Part shown: one piece after another, positions 56,019 to 64,000 of the stretch | Layout: each line of letters opens with the position of its first letter | Position numbering within the stretch: position 1 is the stretch's first letter | Origin: an uncultured Clostridia bacterium | GTDB lineage: Bacteria > Bacillota > Clostridia > Christensenellales > Borkfalkiaceae | DNA length: 64,000 nt | Direction: 5' to 3' | NCBI GenBank assembly: GCA_947628675.1 | Contig: CANRAR010000001.1 | Span: 124,001-188,000, forward strand | Made by a program: the position numbers and the translations under genes | The notes under the pieces: generated by a model | Database searches by the model: none | The model's input: the letters and a program-made list of their open reading frames with translations, nothing else | Told to the model about the DNA's origin: nothing

Positions 56019-56827
56019 GATATTCCATGTTTTTATCCGATTTCGACGGGACGCTCGTGCGCGCCGACGGGACGGTTTCAAAGAGGAACAAGGACGCCAT
56101 TGCGCGCTACCGCGCGGCGGGGGGCGTGTTTGCCGTGTGCACGGGGCGGATGCTCACCTCCATTGTGCCGCGGCTCAAAGAACTGGGGCTCGCAGACGGG
56201 CTCGCCGTCGCCTTCCAGGGGGCGACCATCGCGGACGTTGCGACGGGCAAACTTTTGAAGGACGAGGGGTTTTCCGAGGAGGACGCGCTGAAAGTTGTGC
56301 GGCTTCTCGAGGCCGAAGATGTGCACATTCACATCTATACCGTGGACGCGCTGTACGCGAACCGAGACGACGAACTTCTGCGCATCTATGAGGAAATTTG
56401 CCGTGTGCGGAGAACTGCCGTTATCGAGAAACTTTCGGCGTTCATCGAGGAGAAGCACCCGCGCGTCGTGAAGGCGCTCGCCATGGTGGAGCCCGAGAAG
56501 AAGGCGGCGCTTGCGGCGCGGCTCTCTGCGGCGCTCGGGGACAGGTTCTTTGTGACGTGCTCCTCCGACTGGCTCGTGGAGGTGATGCCCGCCGGGCAGG
56601 ACAAGGCGTCCGCGGTGGAGTTTCTCTCAAACTATTACCGTGTGCCGCGGGAAAAAATTGCCGCCATCGGCGACCAACTCAACGACTTGCCCCTCTTGCG
56701 GGCGGCGGGCGGGCGGTTCGCCGTGGAGAACGCCGAGGAAGAACTGAAAAGTCAGGCGACCGTCGTGCCCTCCTGCGAGGAGGACGGCGTCGCGTATGCC
56801 ATAGAAAACTTTGCGATGGGAGATTAG
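56015..56827 (+). CDS. Cof-type HAD-family hydrolase
   Basis: FLSDFDGTLVRADGTVSKRNKDAIARYRAAGGVFAVCTGR...AIGDQLNDLPLLRAAGGRFAVENAEEELK. Confidence 0.9.
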   Translation: MRYSMFLSDFDGTLVRADGTVSKRNKDAIARYRAAGGVFAVCTGRMLTSIVPRLKELGLADGLAVAFQGATIADVATGKLLKDEGFSEEDALKVVRLLEAEDVHIHIYTVDALYANRDDELLRIYEEICRVRRTAVIEKLSAFIEEKHPRVVKALAMVEPEKKAALAARLSAALGDRFFVTCSSDWLVEVMPAGQDKASAVEFLSNYYRVPREKIAAIGDQLNDLPLLRAAGGRFAVENAEEELKSQATVVPSCEEDGVAYAIENFAMGD

Positions 56828-56828
56828 G

Positions 56829-57755
56829 ATGAACGATACGTTTTTGCCGCAAGAGACCGTCATGCTCGACCAATTTGCCTTTGACCTCAACCTCGAATTG
56901 CTGTACGCGGGGCGGGGGATCATCACGCTCACCAATTCGAGCGTGGATCGGCCGGGATTGCGGCTTGCGGGGTTCTTCAATTTTTATGAATCGCAACGCA
57001 TCATGCTCATCGGGCTCACCGAGCACGAGTATATGCGCTCGCTCTCCGAGGGGGAACGCGTGGAAAAATTGGGGCGGCTCTTCGACTGCGGGGAGATCCC
57101 CTGCGTCATCTTTGCGCGCGATCTGCCTGTGCTTCCCGAGTTTATGGATCAGGCGCGGCGGACGGGAACGCCCGTCTTCCGCACGGGCAAGATGACGACG
57201 AGCATCATGGCCGATCTCTGCCTCTATTTGGGGCGGCTGCTTGCGCCCGTCACCACCATTCACGGCGGGCTCCTCGACGTGTTCGGCGCGGGCATTTTGC
57301 TCGTGGGCGAGAGCGGCGTCGGCAAGAGCGAGACGGCGATGGAACTCATCAAGCGCGGACACCGCCTCGTCGCCGACGACTCCGTCGTCATCAAGCGCAT
57401 CGAGAAGGGGCTTATCGGCTCCGCGCCCGAGCGCATCCGCTACTTCATGGAACTGAGAGGCATCGGTATCATCAACGTCAAGAATATGTACGGCTCGGGC
57501 TCGGTGCTCGGCGAGAAAGAGGTGGAACTCGAAATTTTCCTCGAACACTGGAAGCAGGGCAAGGAGTACGACCGCATCGGCGGCAACGGGGACTTTGACG
57601 ATATCCTCGGTGTACAGGTGCCACGCATCACCGTGCCCGTCTCCCCCGGGCGGAACCTCGCCATCCTCATCGAGGTGGCGGCGCGCAACTACCGCTTGAA
57701 GAGCATGGGCTACGACGCGGCGCAGGAACTCATTCAGCGCACCATCGGAAGATGA
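56829..57755 (+). CDS. hprK: HPr kinase/phosphorylase
   Basis: ATG 56829; P-loop GILLVGESGVGKSETAMELIKRGHRLVADDSV, ELRGIGIINVKNMYG. Confidence 0.95.
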   Translation: MNDTFLPQETVMLDQFAFDLNLELLYAGRGIITLTNSSVDRPGLRLAGFFNFYESQRIMLIGLTEHEYMRSLSEGERVEKLGRLFDCGEIPCVIFARDLPVLPEFMDQARRTGTPVFRTGKMTTSIMADLCLYLGRLLAPVTTIHGGLLDVFGAGILLVGESGVGKSETAMELIKRGHRLVADDSVVIKRIEKGLIGSAPERIRYFMELRGIGIINVKNMYGSGSVLGEKEVELEIFLEHWKQGKEYDRIGGNGDFDDILGVQVPRITVPVSPGRNLAILIEVAARNYRLKSMGYDAAQELIQRTIGR

Positions 57756-59902
57756 AATGTGAACTTTTAGCCCCCGCGGGGGACGAACACACGGCGTACT
57801 TGGCGCTCGATGCGGGCGCGGACGCCGTCTATTTGGGACTCACGAGGTTTTCCGCTCGCTCTGCGGCGGAAAATTTTGACGTTTCCGCCCTCTCGCGCGT
57901 GACGGCGTACGCCCACCTCTTGGGCGCGAAGGTGTACGTCGCCCTCAATACTTTGGTGAAGGACGGCGAGATGGACGATTTTTTCGCCTCCGCCGTTGCG
58001 GCGTGGAATGCGGGCGCGGACGCTCTTTTGGTGCAGGATATTTTTCTGGGGCACGAACTCAAAAAACTGTACCCCGAAATCGTGTTGCACCTCTCCACGC
58101 AGGGCGGCTGCTGCAACGTGTACGGCGCGGAGATCGCAAAACGCTACGGGTTTTCGCGCGCGGTGCTCGCCCGCGAGACGCCCATCGAGGAGATAAGAGC
58201 CATCTCGGAGATCATTGAGACGGAGGTCTTCGTGCAGGGGGCGCTCTGCACTTGTTTTTCGGGGCAGTGCTACTTTTCCTCCTTCGCGGGAAACAACAGC
58301 GGCAACCGCGGCAGGTGTAAGCAGCCCTGCCGCATGAAGTATAAAATTGACGGGATGGGGTGCGAAAAACCCGCCTACGCCCTCTCCCTCTCCGACCTCT
58401 CCGTGGGGGAGAAAATAGAGGAACTTGCGGCGGCGGGCGCCGTCTCCTTCAAGATCGAGGGGCGGATGCGCCGACCCGAATATGTGGCGGCGGCGGTGAA
58501 ATACTACCGCGCCCTGCTCGCGGGAAGGGACGCGCGGACGGAATTTTCAAACTTGATGCGCGCCTACAACCGCGGCGACTATACCCGCGGGCTCGCCTTC
58601 GGGCAGGACGAGCGGCTTTTATCGCGCAACGTGCAGGGACACATCGGCGAGAAGGTGGGCGAAGTTTCCCTCGTCGGCGGGCGGTATTTTTGCCGCTCGG
58701 ACTACGCGGGGCGGCGCGGCGACGCCTTCAAAATTTTGCGCGGCGGTTTGGAAGTGGGCGGCGCGAGTTTTTTGTTGCCCGCGCGCGGGGGCTTTTTGCT
58801 CTCCTCCGAAAAGAAACTGTATGCGGGCGACGAGGTGCGCCTGACGACGGACAGCGGGGCGGGCGAACGGCTGTTCTCCGACAAGAAAAAGCGCGGCGTC
58901 TGCGTGGCTCTGCGCATTGTGGCGGGGGAGAAGCCCCGCGCGACGTGCGAGGGGTTGACGTTTGAGGGGGAGATACCCGTGCCCGAGGCGCGGCGCGCAC
59001 CGCTCACCGCGGAAAACATTGTAACTTGCTTTTCCAAGACGGACGGCCTCCCGTTCGAGCCGCAAGTTTCCGTGGAGACGGAGGGCGCGTTTCTCACGTT
59101 CGGCGCGCTCAACGCCTTCCGCCGTGCCTTCTATTCGGCGCTCGCCGCCCATCTCGTTCCCGCCCGCGAGCCGCTGACGTTGCGGCTTCCGCAGTGCAGC
59201 GTGGAGAAGAGGAGCGGGCGCAAAATAGCCGCCATTGCGGAGGGGGAGACGGACGCCGACATCTGCATTGTAAAGCCGCGCGACTACACGCACGTGGAGC
59301 GGCCGAAGCGCGCCGCCTACCTCTACCTGCCGCCCCTCTTTACGGCGAGGGACGAGGCGGAAATCGCCAATATATTGCCACTTTTTGAGGGAATTTACTG
59401 CGAGGGGACGTACGGCATCGCCCTCGCCGAGAAGTACGATTTGAAACTATTCGCGGGGGTGGGGTTCAACCTCACCAACCGCTTTGCAGTCGCGGGCGTG
59501 AAGGATGCGGGGGCGGAATATTTCGTCCTCTCCAAGGAAATTTCGGGCGCCGAACAGCGGGCGCTCATGGCGGACGGGGCGTTCTGCCTCGCCTACGGCA
59601 ATATTAAGACGATGGATCTTTGCTACTGCCCGTTCGGGAAGAAATGCGACTCCTGTGAGGGGCGGTGGCGGTACACGCTTATTGACGAGGCGGGCAGGAA
59701 GTTCCCCCTGCGCCGCTACCGCATGGGGGGCACGTGCCGCTTTGAAGTGTACAACTGCGCGCCGCTCGCCGCCGACGGGGGCGGAAACGTGCTTGCGGAT
59801 TGCTCGCTCGGCGACGCGCGGGCGTGGATTTTACGGGCAAGGAAGGGCGATACCGACGTCCCCGGGGCGACCCGCGGACATTTCGACAGGAGTTTTTTAT
59901 GA
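57752..59902 (+). CDS. Peptidase U32 family protein
   Basis: MKCELLAPAGDEHTAYLALDAGADAVYLGL...EVFVQGALCTCFSGQCYFSSFAGNNSGNRGRCKQPCRMKY. Confidence 0.92.
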   Translation: MKCELLAPAGDEHTAYLALDAGADAVYLGLTRFSARSAAENFDVSALSRVTAYAHLLGAKVYVALNTLVKDGEMDDFFASAVAAWNAGADALLVQDIFLGHELKKLYPEIVLHLSTQGGCCNVYGAEIAKRYGFSRAVLARETPIEEIRAISEIIETEVFVQGALCTCFSGQCYFSSFAGNNSGNRGRCKQPCRMKYKIDGMGCEKPAYALSLSDLSVGEKIEELAAAGAVSFKIEGRMRRPEYVAAAVKYYRALLAGRDARTEFSNLMRAYNRGDYTRGLAFGQDERLLSRNVQGHIGEKVGEVSLVGGRYFCRSDYAGRRGDAFKILRGGLEVGGASFLLPARGGFLLSSEKKLYAGDEVRLTTDSGAGERLFSDKKKRGVCVALRIVAGEKPRATCEGLTFEGEIPVPEARRAPLTAENIVTCFSKTDGLPFEPQVSVETEGAFLTFGALNAFRRAFYSALAAHLVPAREPLTLRLPQCSVEKRSGRKIAAIAEGETDADICIVKPRDYTHVERPKRAAYLYLPPLFTARDEAEIANILPLFEGIYCEGTYGIALAEKYDLKLFAGVGFNLTNRFAVAGVKDAGAEYFVLSKEISGAEQRALMADGAFCLAYGNIKTMDLCYCPFGKKCDSCEGRWRYTLIDEAGRKFPLRRYRMGGTCRFEVYNCAPLAADGGGNVLADCSLGDARAWILRARKGDTDVPGATRGHFDRSFL

Positions 59903-62244
59903 CGGAGAGCGCAAAACGGCTGGAACTCGACAAGATCCTCGCGCAGGCGGGGCAGTTTTGTGTGCTCGAAGCGAGCAGGCGGCTGCTCCTTTCCGCGGAG
60001 CCCACGGCAAATTTGCAGGAGGCGGGGCGGCTGCTTGCGCTCACCGCGGAGGCGGGGCGGCTCCTCTTTGAACTGGGCGCGGGCGGCGTGGAGGCCTTTC
60101 CCCCAATCGAGGACAGGTTGGAACGCGCCGCGAAGGGGGCAACGCTCTCGTGTAAGGAACTCGTAGACCTTTCGGCGCTCTTGCGCTCGGCGCGCATCGC
60201 CCACCGCGCGGTGTGCTCGCTCCCCGAGGGGGAGGCTGCGGGCATGAAGGAACTCGCCGAGCGGCTCATCTTCGACGAACATCTCGAGAAGGACGTGGAG
60301 GAGAAGATCCGCGGCGAGAACGAACTTGCGGACACGGCGAGCGATAAACTCTTTATGATCCGCCGCGAGATGCGGCTTTTGGGCGAGCGCATCCGCGCCA
60401 AACTCGTGCAGTATCTCACGGGCGACGAGCGGAAATTTTTGCAGGACGACATCGTGACCATGCGCGGAGACAGGTACGTGCTCCCCGTCAAGACGGAATA
60501 CAAGCGCAACGTGCGCGGTTTCGTGCATGACCGCTCGCAGACGGGGGCGACCGTGTTCATCGAGCCCGAAGAGGTGCTCGAGATGAACAACGAACTTCGT
60601 ACTCTCGCCCTCGACGAGAAGGAAGAGGAGGAGCGCATTCTCTCCGAACTCTCCCGCGCGTTCGGCGCGATGAGGGAGAGTTTGGAGCGCGACGCCGCCG
60701 TGCTCGCCGAGATGGACGCCTTTTACGCCCGCGCGCAGTACGGCTACCGCTTGAAGTGCGTAAAGCCCGAACTGAATAACAGGGGCATTCTGGACATTGT
60801 GAAGGGGCGGCACCCCCTTCTCGACCAGAAGACCGCCGTGCCCGTGAGCGTACGGCTGGGCGGGGAGTACTCCTTCCTCGTCATCAGCGGCGCGAATACG
60901 GGCGGCAAGACGGTCACTTTGAAGATGTGCGGACTCTTCTGCCTCATGGCGGCGTGTGGGTTCTTTGTGCCCGCCGCCGAGGGGACGAAGATCCCCGTCT
61001 TTTCCGCCGTCTTTTGCGACGTGGGGGACAGCCAATCCATCGAGGAAAATCTCTCCACATTCTCCTCGCATATTCTGAGCCTCAAAGCCATTTTGGAGGG
61101 GGCGGGCGAGAATTGCCTCGCGCTCATCGACGAGCCGGGCGGCGGCACCGACCCCGAGGAGGGACAGGCGCTTGCCCGCGCCGTGCTCTCCGCCCTCGCA
61201 AGGAAGGGCTGCCGCGGCATCGTGACCACCCACTTCGGTGCCTTGAAGGAATTCGCATATGCGCAAGCGGGGATGCAAAACGGGTGCATGGAGTTCGACG
61301 CGGAGGATCACCGCCCGCTGTACAGGTTGAAGATCGGCGCGCCGGGCTCTTCCAATGCGCTCGCCATCTGTAAGCGGCTGGGGCTTCCGGAGGAAGTCGT
61401 GAGCGAGGCGCGGGGGTACCTCTCGGACGGCGCGAGGAGTTACGAGGCGACGCTCTCCGCGGCGGAACAGGAGCGCATCGGGGCGGAGCGCGCCCGCGAG
61501 GATGCCGAGGCGGCGGCGCGCGAATGGCGGGAACGGCTCGCCGCTTTGGAGCGCGACGAGAAGAAACTTTCCGAGGAAAAACAAAAATTTTTGTACGGCG
61601 CAAAGGCGGAGGCGCGGCGCATTGTCGCTTCGCGGACGGCACGGGCGGAGGAACTGCTCGAAGAGATGGAGGCGCTCTTCAAAAAGGAGACGCTGACGGA
61701 GGCCGACCTCTTCCGCGCGCGCACGTTGAAAAACGCCGTCGGGCGGGAGGAGACGGAGGAGGAGACCCCCACGCGCGCCGTGCCCGTGGACGCCGCAAAA
61801 TTAAAGGAGGGGGACGAGGTGTACGTCGCCTCCCTCGGGGCGGCGGGGAAGGTGCTCTCCGTCAAGCGCGAGAAGGGCGTTGCCGAAGTGCAGGCGGGCT
61901 CTCTTCGCGTCCGCAGTAAAATTTCCGACCTCTACCTTCCGCCGCCCGCCCGCGAGGAGAAGAGGGGGGTGCAGGTCGTAAGAAACCTCGCCCCGCGCGA
62001 ACTGCCCCGCGAGTGCAACCTCATCGGCATGACCGTGGCGGACGCCATGCCCGAGTTGGAGGCGTTTTTGGACGCCGCCCTGCTCGCGGGAAGCAAAGAG
62101 GTGCGCATCGTCCACGGCATGGGCACGGGGAAACTGCGTGCCGCCGTGCATAATTTCCTCAAAACACATCCGCGGGTGGAGGAGTTCCGCCTCGGCAAAT
62201 ACGGCGAGGGGGAGAGCGGCGTGACCGTCGTCACCCTCCGCTGA
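59899..62244 (+). CDS. mutS2: MutS2-family ATPase with C-terminal Smr domain
   Basis: ATG 59899; VISGANTGGKTVTLKMCGLF, DEPGGGTDPEEGQALARAVL, Smr NLIGMTVADAMPELEAFLDAALLAGSKEVRIVHGMGTGKLR. Confidence 0.94.
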   Translation: MTESAKRLELDKILAQAGQFCVLEASRRLLLSAEPTANLQEAGRLLALTAEAGRLLFELGAGGVEAFPPIEDRLERAAKGATLSCKELVDLSALLRSARIAHRAVCSLPEGEAAGMKELAERLIFDEHLEKDVEEKIRGENELADTASDKLFMIRREMRLLGERIRAKLVQYLTGDERKFLQDDIVTMRGDRYVLPVKTEYKRNVRGFVHDRSQTGATVFIEPEEVLEMNNELRTLALDEKEEEERILSELSRAFGAMRESLERDAAVLAEMDAFYARAQYGYRLKCVKPELNNRGILDIVKGRHPLLDQKTAVPVSVRLGGEYSFLVISGANTGGKTVTLKMCGLFCLMAACGFFVPAAEGTKIPVFSAVFCDVGDSQSIEENLSTFSSHILSLKAILEGAGENCLALIDEPGGGTDPEEGQALARAVLSALARKGCRGIVTTHFGALKEFAYAQAGMQNGCMEFDAEDHRPLYRLKIGAPGSSNALAICKRLGLPEEVVSEARGYLSDGARSYEATLSAAEQERIGAERAREDAEAAAREWRERLAALERDEKKLSEEKQKFLYGAKAEARRIVASRTARAEELLEEMEALFKKETLTEADLFRARTLKNAVGREETEEETPTRAVPVDAAKLKEGDEVYVASLGAAGKVLSVKREKGVAEVQAGSLRVRSKISDLYLPPPAREEKRGVQVVRNLAPRELPRECNLIGMTVADAMPELEAFLDAALLAGSKEVRIVHGMGTGKLRAAVHNFLKTHPRVEEFRLGKYGEGESGVTVVTLR

Positions 62245-62305
62245 ACGCATAAATACCGCTTTGCCTCAATAGAATGAGATAAATTCCCTTCTTTGAGGTA
62301 AACTG

Positions 62306-63010
62306 TTGAAAAAGCTCTCTTCCCGCGCGGTCGCCGCGCTCACCAACGGCATCCTCGCCGTCGTGCTCGTCGTCGTAGCGACGTTCTGCTTTCTGCCCGT
62401 CTCGTCGCCCGCCTCGGGCGTCGATGACCGCGTGTTCCGAAGGGGCGCTGCGCAGGACGGCGTCTCCCTCATGTTCAACGTGTATTGGGGCACGGAGACG
62501 GTATACAAGATTTTGGACGTGCTCGACGAGTACGGCGCAAAGGCGACCTTCTTTTTGGGCGGCTGCTGGGCGGACGACAACGCAGAGTGCGTGAAAGAAA
62601 TCGTTTCGCGGGGGCAGGAGATCGGCTCGCACGGGTATTTTCACCGCGAGCACGATAAACTCTCCTACGAGGGCAATGAGGGGGAGATCCGCACGAGCGT
62701 GGAGTATCTTGCCCGCATCTCGGGCGCGGAGATCAAACTGTTTGCGCCGCCCTCGGGGGCGTACAACGACGACACGGTGAAGGCCGCGGAGGACTTGGGG
62801 CTCAAAACGGTTCTATGGAGCAGGGACACCGTGGATTGGCGGGACAAGGACGAGGAGGTGTGCTTCTCCCGTGCGACGAAGGAGATAGAGGGCGGGGAAC
62901 TCGTGTTGATGCACCCCATGGAGCACACGCTGAAAGCGCTGCCGCGCATTCTTACATACTACAGGGAACAAGGCCTCCGCGCCATTGCGGTGGGTGAAAA
63001 TTTGGGTTGA
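62306..63010 (+). CDS. Secreted polysaccharide deacetylase (NodB-like)
   Basis: TTG start; signal anchor, VSLMFNVYWGTETVYKILDVLDEYGAKATFFLGG, GQEIGSHGYFHREHDKLS, FAPPSGAYN. Confidence 0.85.
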   Translation: MKKLSSRAVAALTNGILAVVLVVVATFCFLPVSSPASGVDDRVFRRGAAQDGVSLMFNVYWGTETVYKILDVLDEYGAKATFFLGGCWADDNAECVKEIVSRGQEIGSHGYFHREHDKLSYEGNEGEIRTSVEYLARISGAEIKLFAPPSGAYNDDTVKAAEDLGLKTVLWSRDTVDWRDKDEEVCFSRATKEIEGGELVLMHPMEHTLKALPRILTYYREQGLRAIAVGENLG

Positions 63011-63024
63011 ACAAAGGAGATTTT

Positions 63025-64000
63025 ATGATCGTAAACAGGACATTGGACTCGGGGGTGCGCGTCGTCGTGAAGCGCATGGAGGGGCTGCTCTCCGTGACGA
63101 TGGGGGTGCTCGTCGGCACGGGCGCCGCCTACGAGACGGACAGGGAGGACGGCATTTCGCACTTTATCGAACATATGCAGTTCAAGGGGACGGACAAGTA
63201 TTCCGCCTTTCAGATCTCGGACGCCTTCGACGCGCTCGGCGCACAGGTGAATGCCTTCACGGCGAAAGACCTCACGTGCTACTATTGCAAGTCCACGACC
63301 GACCATGCGGAGGAGGCGTTTGCGATGCTCTCCGAACTCTTCCTTCACGCCAACTTCCCCGAGGAGGAGATGAAGCGCGAGAAGGGCGTTGTGCTCGAGG
63401 AGATCAACATGGACGAGGATTCGCCCGAGGATCTGTGCCTCGATATGCTCGCCCGCGCCTCCTTCGGGGGGGATAACTACGGGCGCAACATCTTGGGTCC
63501 CGCCAAAAACGTCAGGCGGTTCACGCGCGACGATCTCTTCGCCTACAAGGAGGAGCGGTACTGCCCCGAGAATATCGTCGTCTCGTTTGCGGGGAACATC
63601 GATCCCGAAGATGCGCTTCGTCTCGCCGAAAAACACTTCGGCGGCATGAAAAAGACGCGCTTTGTTCAGCGCGAGAAGCACGTGGTGTTCCGCACGGACA
63701 ACCTCTTCAAGAAGAAGCCCATCGAACAGGCGCACTTCGCGCTGGGGTTTTCCACCGTCGCACGGGACAGTGAAAAAATGCCCGCCGTGCAGGTGATGAA
63801 CGCCGCCCTCGGCGGCGGGCTTTCCTCCCGCCTCTTCAAGCGGGTGCGCGAGGAGTTGGGGCTCGCCTATTCCGTCTATTCTTACACGACACACTACGCG
63901 GAGACGGGCATCCTCGTCGTGTATGCGGGCGTCAATCCCCAAAAGGCGGAGGAGGCGGCGGGAGCCGTGGTGGAGGTCATCGAAACGCTGCGCCGCGGTG
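63025..64000 (+). CDS. M16-family zinc metallopeptidase, 3' truncated by window edge
   Basis: GISHFIEHMQFKGTDKYSAFQISDAFDALGAQVNAFTAKDLTCYYCKS; HxxEH inverzincin motif. Confidence 0.92.
   Translation, partial: MIVNRTLDSGVRVVVKRMEGLLSVTMGVLVGTGAAYETDREDGISHFIEHMQFKGTDKYSAFQISDAFDALGAQVNAFTAKDLTCYYCKSTTDHAEEAFAMLSELFLHANFPEEEMKREKGVVLEEINMDEDSPEDLCLDMLARASFGGDNYGRNILGPAKNVRRFTRDDLFAYKEERYCPENIVVSFAGNIDPEDALRLAEKHFGGMKKTRFVQREKHVVFRTDNLFKKKPIEQAHFALGFSTVARDSEKMPAVQVMNAALGGGLSSRLFKRVREELGLAYSVYSYTTHYAETGILVVYAGVNPQKAEEAAGAVVEVIETLRRG

Overview
The window is a GC-rich chromosomal segment that looks like Firmicutes/Clostridia. That placement is an inference from a large Alu-type SRP RNA, HprK, CsoR, type-Z S14 and MutS2. 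The backbone is the S10-spc-alpha ribosomal protein super-operon (rpsJ to rplQ, about 7.8-23.8 kb) including secY, adk, map, infA, rpmJ and rpoA. Around it are housekeeping and accessory genes: an rseP-like protease fragment, a RelE/Phd-type TA pair, NifU-like + GGGtGRT genes, galK-galE, an M18 peptidase, a large secreted protein, the SRP RNA gene, an XRE regulator with two zinc-ribbon membrane proteins, a heterodimeric ABC exporter, Mrp, a membrane-anchored YegP-like protein, two flavoproteins, a GH43 lipoprotein, tmcAL, pta-ackA, DUF177-rpmF, a flavin reductase-rubredoxin fusion, csoR-copA(Z)-arsR, uvrC-HAD-hprK-U32-mutS2, a polysaccharide deacetylase and an M16 peptidase fragment. The most interesting signals are mostly outside annotated genes. 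(1) A dispersed hairpin element has constant flanks and invariant tandem G.A mismatches while its stems change in a compensatory way; three copies sit between infA and rpmJ and one near 33.2 kb. (2) A G11 tract lies at the signal-peptide/body junction of a ~1190-aa secreted protein and puts the two out of frame. (3) copA is fused in frame to copZ across an A7 tract with a -1 slippery heptamer, while keeping an internal RBS/ATG. (4) A 4x58-bp perfect tandem repeat lies between a CsoR-box promoter and csoR. (5) Several consensus promoters sit 0-6 nt from start codons (candidate leaderless mRNAs), including a micro-ORF chain ahead of uvrC. No searches or folding software were run; all calls come from reading the sequence and the supplied ORF track.
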